DNA from: Tausonia pullulans
Lineage: Eukaryota; Basidiomycota; Tremellomycetes; Cystofilobasidiales; Mrakiaceae
DNA length: 64,000 nucleotides
Reading direction: 5' to 3'
NCBI GenBank assembly: GCA_951802195.1
Contig: OX637624.1
Location: 1,178,001 to 1,242,000, forward strand
The translations under genes and the position numbers were made by a program. Positions 57,001 through 64,000 of this stretch are shown in pieces; the first letter of the stretch is position 1; each line of letters starts with the position of its first letter. The notes beneath the pieces were generated by a model. That model was not told where the DNA came from and ran no database searches. It saw nothing but the letters and a program-made list of their open reading frames with translations.

Positions 57001-57761
57001 GCGATAGGCATCGCGCGAGGGAGCATCCCTTCTGTCGGCATGCTTCGAGGGAACGCGCCGTACGAGTCGGGTGAGAGCGGTGGCGGGGGGTCGTACTAGG
57101 AGTCAGTTGTCAGCCGACGACGAGAAGACAGAAAGAGCGAGCTAAGGCGTCTTCTCACAGAGAAATAGGTCTGGGGGATCAGACCGAGCTGACCTGTCGA
57201 TGTGACGAGCGCCAACGACCAGCCCTCGGTCTGGGGCGAGGGAGGGCCGTTCTGATCCTCCGCGGCTGTCGCCGCTGCCTCGCCTTCTCCAGCAGCACCC
57301 AAGGTCGGGAGGGTATGGGTGATGATCTCGAGGTGGTCTCGCGCCCGACACGAGACTTCGTTCTCCTCCTCGCCCTCAAAGTCAAAGAGCGCCCAGGCGT
57401 CCCTTGGCGGGGGAGCATTGGCTAAGGCGGCATTGAACAGCTGCGCCTGTTGCTGCTCGGCCGCCCCGTTGAGTTCGTCCTCATCCTCCTCCAAGACGTG
57501 TGACGCTAGGGACCCCCCTCCTCCGGCGGCACGAGCATGCACGGCGCCGGCTGCGGCGTAGGCGGACGAGATCTGTTGGGCCGAGTCGAAGTCCGTGGCC
57601 GTCGTCCCTGTTGTCGAAAGGTCCCCGCTGCTGGGATGGGGAGGGGGAATCGTGGTAGTGGTGATGTTGACGGAGCAGGCTGAGGTCGGGCGGGAAGCAT
57701 TTGGGAAGGAGAGCCGGGCGAGGTGTGGCGGCTTGAAGGGCGGCGAAGGTCGGGGTGCCAT
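54010..57761 (-). CDS. SH3-PX-BAR sorting nexin (SNX9/18/33-like architecture)
   Basis: Exons 54010-54339, 54423-54709, 54768-54784, 54847-55046, 55123-55191, 55257-55624, 55686-55825, 55892-55956, 56022-56317, 56378-56477, 56547-56710, 56768-56805, 56857-57095, 57159-57761; 971 aa. Proteins of this layout sense phosphoinositides and curve membranes in endocytosis. SH3 at about 120-196 (DAWALFDFEGEEENEVSC, then EGWSLALVTSTGQLGLIPQT); a Pro/Gln linker with GGKRINRYSTFVQSGAEDF; PX at about 284-480 (WRAKTPPFQLTVHSP, VGLSEYTIYLITSTF, ITVERRFSHFLALQSYLAR, PLPEKQYAGRF); BAR-like helices at about 500-860 (DLEDASDVIERFENHV, MAETSHYHDSKLLDFHQLTS). A Gly-rich tail follows. A 17-nt exon (54768-54784) and the acceptor at 56318 restore continuous helices. 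Long Ser/Pro insertions separate the BAR helices, making it larger than animal SNX9 (about 595 aa). Confidence 0.87.
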
Positions 57762-58182
57762 GGTGTCTCCTCCTTTCTCTCTGGAGGTCTTCGTCGTCGT
57801 TTGAGCTTGTCGGATGGCGGGAAGGGAGAGAGAGGGAGGTCAAGGTCGCGAGGGGGTCGTGCGAGAGAGGGGTGTGGCTTCCTGGTGCGTCCTGTCTGCT
57901 TCGACTCAGGGGTGGGTGTGACGCACGACGATGTGTCCGGCCCCTCGACGCGTCCGGTGTCTGGTTCAAGATCCTTAGAAGTGAGTAGCTTCTGGCATCT
58001 CATGGAATTGGGCTGGTGAGATCGCGAGTGATGGATGGTGGAGGAGATTCGTCTAAGACCTGTCTCCTGTCTCTTATCGATCAATGCGGTCGGTCCTCAA
58101 GAAGACTGAGCGAGAGTCAAGTCCTCTCTTGTTTGGCCCTCGACCACCACCACCGCCAGTCCTCCTCCCACACACACACATC
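57762..58182. promoter_or_regulatory. Divergent promoter region (sorting nexin / basic protein)
   Basis: 421 bp between divergent start codons. The stretch before 58183 is open in frame from 58084 and could extend the plus-strand gene. No specific site is named. Confidence 0.4.
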
Positions 58183-59076
58183 ATGTCCCGAAATCTTCTC
58201 TTCAGGCGGACCATGGCCTTTTCATTGTCGCAACACACCTTCTCTGCTTCTTTCGTCGTCACCACCAGCCAGCCAGCTGCCTTCGTCCGATTCGCGTCCT
58301 CCTCCGACCCATCATCGTCGGCCTCCTTGCCCCCCTCTTCTCCTTCTTCCTCCTCCTCCTCTCCTCCGTCTTCATCCTCTTCAAGACGACTTCCAAGCGA
58401 CACTGCCTTCGAAGGCATCTCCCTCCCCTCGCCCTCCGTCCGCGCCCGCCAGCAAGTCCCGAAGCACTCCACACGTGTCTACCACCCCCAGAAGCCGCTC
58501 CCCCGGCCCGAGATTAACCGCCTCGGTAAAGAGAAGCGTAAGAGGATCCAAGAGGCTGTGAGGTTGTTTGGGGAGGAAGGGCGGACGTTAGCAGAGGTGG
58601 CGAGGAAGCTGCAGAAGGGGAAGCCATTGTCCATTGGGACGGTGAGGTGAGTTGCCTGCCGTCGTCTCTCTTCTCGGGCTTGGGCCTTGCATGTGCTCGG
58701 CAGGCTGAAACCTACTCCTTCACCATAGGAGTTACCTAGTGGAGTACGCCATGTCCAACAAGTTCTCGCGCGTCCCGCTCTCCGACGCAGACGAGGCCGA
58801 CCGGGCGAGGTTCCAGCGACTGCTCGAACTCAATTGGAAGCGTGCCACGGCCGAGGAGGGATGGCTCGACAAGGCAGAGTCGCTCGATATGGCGTACGAG
58901 ACCATCCTGAGGAGCAGGGATCGTGAGTTTCGGGCTGGTCGGTGGTGATAATGGTGTGGCGACGCGCCGAGCAGGAGACAGGTCAGACTGACACTAGCGT
59001 TCGTCACTTCGCCCTCCTTGCTCTTTCCCTTTTGTCGGATGGCGACCCAGGCGCAAAGGTATTTCAAAGGACCTGA
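58183..59076 (+). CDS. Unrecognised basic protein, possibly mitochondrial
   Basis: Exons 58183-58646, 58729-58922, 59051-59076; 227 aa. I do not recognise a family. The N terminus (MSRNLLFRRTMAFSLSQHTF) is basic, hydroxylated and lacks acids, as in mitochondrial presequences. A Ser/Pro-rich stretch follows, then a compact charged region: KRKRIQEAVRLFGEEGRTL, EVARKLQKGKPLSIGTVRSY, VEYAMSNKFSRVPLSDADEA and RFQRLLELNWKRATAEEGWL. The part around TLAEVARKL and SIGTVRSYL could be a helix-turn-helix-like fold. The start could also be at 58084, which adds 33 residues; 58183 gives the better presequence. The last exon encodes only eight residues and rests on a good acceptor (cccag). A small mitoribosome or RNA-metabolism protein is one possibility, stated only as a guess. 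Confidence 0.65.
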
Positions 59077-59681
59077 GGTAGACTTGAATGCACATACACC
59101 CAAAAGCTGACCGACTGCTGCTGGCCGTGACGCCCTTCGTTTCGACTTTCCCAGGCAGCCCGAGAATCGCAATGGGCCCCTCGAGCGCCGTCAGAGCCCG
59201 ATGCAGGCTCATGATTTCGATGGTCATTCCCCGTCAACGTTTTATTCCTTGCCGGGAGCGTGGCATAGGCCGGAGCGCATTCACACCCATGTCGCTCCCT
59301 GGGGCCGACATCCATAGGCATCAAGGCCTGCCTTTCCGCCGTTCTCTCCCTCGCCTTGCCTGCTCGCTGTCTCGACTGAACTACGACTGGTGGAAGAGGA
59401 GTATCTAGGCATGAGCACATAGCACCTATTGCCGTGACCCAAACGGATCTACGACGGGTACGAGAAGTACGAGAGGTACAGAAGGGGAAGGACATGGGGA
59501 GTGGGAGGAAGAAGAGAGGAAGAATTCGAAGGAGGGCAGTGCAAGGGAGGAACAACGTGGAGGTACAGGAAAAGAAGCTACAATTAGGGAGGTACGAGAG
59601 AGACAACAGATCAAGGAAAAGAAGCAATAGGTACACGAGGCGGGACAACGCGAAGCGTACAGAGACGGAGGTCAGGAGGAC
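59077..59681. other. Convergent 3' region with purine-rich tract
   Basis: 605 bp between convergent stops. From about 59430 to 59680 the plus strand is strongly purine-rich with scattered gtacgag/aggtac words, as if from a decayed short repeat. No gene. Confidence 0.5.
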
Positions 59682-61642
59682 TCAGCTCCAAGCGTAAGCC
59701 GGAGGATCCTCGCTCCTCGCCGTCCTCAAGCTCGCTGTGTCACCGACGCCATCGTCGCCCTGCAGATGCGGGTCCTCGTCGATGCTCCTCCGAATGCCCA
59801 TGAGATGGCCACCGTCAGTTGCTTGCCTACGGAGCGTGGTCCCTGTCGCTGTCGCGGGCGAGTACTCGGCAGACAGGAGCGGAACGCCTACGGTGAAGGA
59901 TGTCGTGGATCGGGGGCCGTGATGATAGTGCGGTAGACCGCGGGAGGAATGGTTGGTCGTCGACGTCGCTGCGGAGAAGGGGCCGGTGGTGGTGGAGTAG
60001 GGGGAGCGGGTACCGGATGAGGTAGAGGAGAGTGGGGGCTCGGACGGAAGGTGATGAGGGAGGAAGGGGAGGGAGGTTGTGATGTGGAGTGGGAGTCGAA
60101 GTCGTGGTGGGAGGGCGATGACAGCTAGAGAGGCAAAGTGTCAGCTGTGATAAACTCGCGGGGCACAAGGGGGAAGAAGATGATGACAACTCACGTCGCT
60201 GCTCGGCATTCTCGTCGCTAAAGGGGCTCTTCTCCTCCAGGACCACTGAAGACGGTGGAAGACCCATCGTTCCCCTCTCCTCATCCTGACGCTGTCTCGC
60301 GACCGCCGCCCAACCCTCCATCTTCCTTCGTAAGATCTCCCCGCCATCGGCACCCCCGAGACCAAGAAGATCCGCCTCCATGGGGTTGTCCCTCTGATGG
60401 TCGAGTAGCTCGCGATGCTGAAGATCAAGGTCTGCGGCTCGGAGAGCCCGCTTATCCGTCCCCGTCAGGGACCGCTCGAGTCGTCGGCCCTCGGAAGTTG
60501 CCGCCACCTCGCCTGCCACGTCGCGGCTAGCAAGCATGAGGAGCGATCCAGCACGACCCAGGAAGGTCATTGACATTTCCCGAGCGTCGCGGCCTCCAAT
60601 TGAGGGAGGCCGGTCGTTGAACGGGTCGTCTAGGTCGACGTCAATCTCGTCGTCTGCCTCATCCAGGAGACCCGCCTGTCCACCCAGTGGGGAGCCGAGG
60701 GACGAAAATCCGTACGAGACCGCCCGGGCAGCACCGTGGTTCCTTCGGCGAGCGGCACGGAGCTCACGCTCCCGGCGGCGATGACGGCGTCGACGAAGCC
60801 AGAAGACGAGGACGCCGAAGACCGTGAGAACGAAAAGGGTGCCGAAGACGACAGAGAGAATGATTGGCAGTGGAGCGCTGTCGAACGAGATAGAGGGAGA
60901 GATGAGGGCCATTGTGGTTGGGCAGTACGGGGTACGGGAGAAAAGAGAGTCATGGATCAGCGCCTCTGAGCCGAGATAGACGGTGGTGTCAAGGAAGAAA
61001 CGCCACCGACCTCGGAGCCTCCCACGCGCCACCGACCTCGTCGGCTCCGCTGTCGGCCGTCGAATTGGCCCCAACGGAGTAGTGGTTGTCCTCCGAATAA
61101 ATATACGACGGTTCCTCATCGTCAATGACCGTTGAGTTGTCGAGCACGGTACTAGCCTCGCCACTCGGATTGTACGATATCGCAGCCGAGGCGGAGGGGT
61201 CGACCATAACCCAGGAAGTGAAGTTCAACCCGTCGGGGCCGCTGTAGAAGAAAGGATATATGTGGGCGTCCGGAACCGGAGTGGATGGTTGGGGGAGGAA
61301 GGGAAAGACGGAGGCGTTGGTGGAGGGGTGCAAGAAGGGGGGCCGGGGGGAGGTGGGAAGGCACTGCCGGTCAGCTCGGGTTCTGCGGGTCTGGCACCGT
61401 CAGGAGCAACAGGACTGTGACGGACAGCCGCAACCGAGAGAGAGACAGTGCACTCACACAGCGATGACCGGGACATAAGTCGGTTCAGGATATGATGGGG
61501 ATGCCGTCCCAACGAAAGACCTAGGAGCGGTCGTCGTCGCGCTGGGAAGAAGAGTCTTCATAACGGAGACGGAGGCATGCGTTGACGCCGGCGTCGCGGC
61601 GGCTACCGTCTCGGTCGTTTCAGTGCCATACGACAGGGACAT
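59682..61642 (-). CDS. Single-pass membrane protein of unknown function
   Basis: Exons 59682-60124, 60195-60877, 61011-61363, 61460-61642; 553 aa. No family is recognised. The N-terminal 180 residues are Ser/Thr/Pro/Ala-rich with N-glycosylation sequons (NAS, NFT, NST twice), as in an extracellular or wall-facing stem. One transmembrane helix (about 184-207, ILSVVFGTLFVLTVFGVLVF) is followed by RRRRHRR, placing the rest in the cytosol. The cytosolic part is charged with DDEIDVDLDDPFNDRPPS and EKSPFSDENAEQ, and a Ser/Pro tail ends PPAYAWS. No signal peptide is seen at the chosen ATG (MSLSYGTETTE), so the helix may act as a reverse signal anchor. The layout resembles fungal wall-stress sensors (Mid2/Wsc-like) only in general design. 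The exon 1 donor was set at 61459 because the alternative 2 nt away gives an early stop. Confidence 0.72.
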
Positions 61643-62767
61643 TGGAGGTTGATGGGTGTAAGAAAACCTGGCTAGGCTTGGTGACAGGGAAAGGAGTGAA
61701 GCGTGGAATGGAGGGCCCGGGAGGCGCAAAAGGAGAGCAAGAGGATTCGATTTGAGGGAGGACGTCGGTGGGTGGGTGGGTGGGCGCTTCTCGACCTCTC
61801 TAGGGTGAAGGGCGAGTTGGGAAGATATGTAGACTCGCTCGCTGAGCGATGACGCAGGTCGGAGGAGGAGGAGGAGAGACGAGAAGGGGTCTTCTGGCTG
61901 TGAGCTGCAGGCTCGCTGGGAATGGTTGGCGGTCGAGGGGAGCCAAAGGTGAATGAATGAGAGCAACAATCCCCCGCGGTGCCCCTCATCTCCAGCTCGC
62001 CCAGCCTTTCTCTTGTTCCCGTATCAACTTTGCAAGGGCACGCCTTCATGCTGGACCGGAACCCCAAAACGGATCTTCTTTTTGGGATTCCCCCGCAGTC
62101 CGACTGTGTCACTCTTCTTTCGCGCAGACGTCACCTATGGGGTAATGTGAGCCACGTCCACGTCGCAGTGTCCCTGGATAGGAGGGCGTGGAGAGGGTCG
62201 GGAGGAGAGGTGTTCATCGGTGTTTAGAGCGTCGTCGTCGACGACCATGACAATCTCATTGGGCTCGTCATCGTCTGGAATGACCTTCTCGGTGTCGTCG
62301 TCAGTCCCTCTGCGACTGGGGGGCGCAGCCACGGCTCTGGGCGCATGCTAGGAAGCGACGCAACTGGGGAACTTTGATCATCTACAGTCTTGCGCTTTCT
62401 CTGTCGCCACTTGCCCTGATTACAATTGCCACTTGTCCTGATCACAATATGTACCTGAAGGAGGCCGGCGGAGACCAATCGCGCTTCAGTTATACCTACT
62501 CATCTGACTCAAATGCTCGTACTTATCCGGAGAGCTTTTTTTTGTATTTAAGTCATGAGTTATACGTAGAGAACGAGGTAACCCTATGAGAGATGATGAT
62601 TCGTAGCTAGATAGAAGGAAAGCGAAAATGAAAGTAGGGATGGAAGGAAAACAAAAGATGGGTTATGGACATAGGTCCGTTAGAAAAGGTAAGATATTAA
62701 GATGACCAGATACACAAAGCATTGGCGATGTACCACCAGCCATACTTCCCCACCCCTGACCTGCTTT
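61643..62767. other. Upstream region of the membrane protein and LINE 3' flank
   Basis: 1.1 kb. Next to the gene it is CT-rich on the sense strand and holds a G-quadruplex motif at 61770-61784. 62370-62700 is AT-richer and lies after the stop codon of the minus-strand retroelement, so it may contain the LINE 3' UTR. No gene is supported. Confidence 0.45.
61770..61784 (+). repeat. G-quadruplex motif (GGGT)3GGG
   Basis: Four GGG runs separated by single T, on the plus strand, about 130 bp upstream of the minus-strand start codon at 61642. This is the most stable class of quadruplex loop arrangement. Confidence 0.7.
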
Positions 62768-64000
62768 TCACCCGGGATCGATGGCGGCACCGACAGCAGT
62801 ACCAGCCATCTGGCCACTGCCAGCCATCCACCTCATGCTCGACTGCCAGTGTGTCTGCCGGATCGTAGACGCGATCTTGCAGATCTCCTCGTCCGTGACA
62901 GGGTCGAGGGCTGCGATCTTGCTGTACCTCCGCCTCCGGAGAAAACGCCATGTCCGGGCAACAAAGATGCAGTGGAAGAGGAAGGCCGCCCTCGGCGGCG
63001 ACGGTGTCGGGCAGACAAGCGTCTGGAGGGAGGGAGGATGGGAGGGGGGTGAAGGAGAGGCACGCGCTGCCGCAGCCGACCAGATAGCGCCCACGACGGG
63101 ACACGGCTCGTCGAAGAGGTGGAAGAAGGACTCCACGGGGGCCGTCAGGCACAGCGCACATCGCTTGGACCTGTTGTGCGGCGTAGCGGTTCCGTCGGCA
63201 AGGAATGCCGCCGCAGTATGCTTTCCTGGGTGGAGGCTGTACAGCGAGAATCGGTGGGCCAAGTCGATGTCCTCGGGCGACGCTCGGGACACGGCCTTGA
63301 GCAAGCACCACTGGCGCTTCCAGTCGACCTTGGTAAGCGCCGGAAAGTGGTCCTGCCATCCCTTTGGGATGATGAGGCCGCGGTTGGCTAGAGTACGACT
63401 GTGTGCGCCGTGGGGCTCACGAGGAACGTTCAGCCGGCCCAGGTTTGTGTGGCCAGGGTGGAGAGCTATCCGCAACTGGCTATCTGTACCGAACGTAGAC
63501 ATCCAGTGGACAGCGTTCCTCCAGCGGTCTTGATTCCAATAGCTCATGTCAAAGCTGACTTCTTCGAACCATGCCCGGAGGTAAGCCTGGCATCGCGCAG
63601 GGAGAGCTCCTTGGAGCTTTGTGATGGCATTCCACCAGACGGCTGGGAAGAACCATTGACCTTCCACTGGGGAAAGGAATACGCCTAGCCAGCTGAAATT
63701 GGCGGGCCGAGGTCCTCTGATGAACTCTCCATCCCGGAAGATGGTGCGAGTCATCATTCTATAGGCCCCTGGGTCGAGGCTCATGGTATGGATGATCCGC
63801 TTGCGAATACGGATCGATGCGGGAAGCTCCGGTCTGAAGAGCACATCGCCAGCCCACTGGGCGCGCGCTTTGATGAGCCGGAATCGGAGTGGCGTGAAGC
63901 CGAAGCCGCCGAGGTCTCGAGGGGTTTCCAGACGCTCCCTGCTGACGTCGTGGTGTTTTGATCGGTAGAGGGACTTGTAGGCCGTGTCCTCGAGGTCTTC
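62768..64000 (-). mobile_element. 3' part of a non-LTR (LINE-type) retrotransposon ORF2
   Basis: One frame is open from the window edge to the stop at 62768 (410 codons seen). It begins in the post-palm thumb region of a LINE reverse transcriptase (SKHHDVSRERLETPRDLGGF, TPLRFRLIKARAQWAGDVLF) and ends with the zinc-knuckle region typical of these proteins (KRCALCLTAPVESFFHLFDE followed by CP and a Trp). The absence of stops suggests a young insertion. Neither the catalytic YADD core nor the endonuclease is in the window; they would lie to the right. The 3' UTR and any poly-A end were not delimited. Clade (Tad, I or other) cannot be set from this part. Confidence 0.82.

Noticed and set aside
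62781-63533. Plus-strand open frame opposite the LINE ORF
   Set aside because: Antisense of a recognisable reverse-transcriptase C terminus; no domain of its own.

Overview
This window looks like nuclear DNA of an intron-dense basidiomycete yeast or yeast-like fungus, most likely Pucciniomycotina (Microbotryomycetes-like); the lineage is inference. The support is GC-rich sequence, about 20 protein genes cut by roughly 190 short spliceosomal introns (mostly 45-90 nt, GT-AG with a few GC-AG), many micro-exons, and basidiomycete-type products. I rebuilt the exon joins by hand from reading frame, splice signals and family motifs. All joins keep phase, but none was tested against transcripts.

Layout. 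0.5-4.4 kb (+): Cdc4/Fbw7-type F-box WD40 protein. 4.8-9.3 kb (-): 30-exon secreted protein with three WSC domains and a GH71 alpha-1,3-glucanase domain. 10.2-17.1 kb (-): a cluster of MGAT5/GT18-like type II membrane glycosyltransferases (two intact genes and one internally deleted pseudogene). 18.9-24.2 kb (+): a membrane SGNH/PC-esterase-like protein, then a GT25-like glycosyltransferase. 24.6-35.1 kb (-): NCS1 permease, Env7/STK16-like kinase, FAHD1-like hydrolase, Pcl/Pho80-type cyclin. 37.2-45.0 kb (-): a second SGNH protein, a GT32 glycosyltransferase, a GT69 (CAP59/CMT1-like) glycosyltransferase. 45.8-48.2 kb (+): a further GT18-like gene, divergent from GT69. 48.3-61.6 kb: DNAJC9-like co-chaperone, small HABP4/Stm1-like protein, glutamate-cysteine ligase modifier subunit, SH3-PX-BAR sorting nexin, an unrecognised basic (possibly mitochondrial) protein, and a single-pass membrane protein. 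62.8-64 kb (-): the 3' part of a non-LTR (LINE-type) retrotransposon, running off the window.

Taken together, nine intact genes plus a pseudogene concern extracellular or Golgi glycans (GT18 x3, GT25, GT32, GT69, two SGNH esterase-like proteins, one GH71). Most are predicted type II Golgi proteins, interleaved with housekeeping genes. This resembles a loose, undescribed cell-wall or exopolysaccharide gene neighbourhood and is the main candidate system. The second notable feature is splicing: a conserved set of 15-, 10- and 11-nt micro-exons in every GT18 paralogue, and one conserved intron position whose 3' end reads CG instead of AG in two intact paralogues and in the pseudogene.
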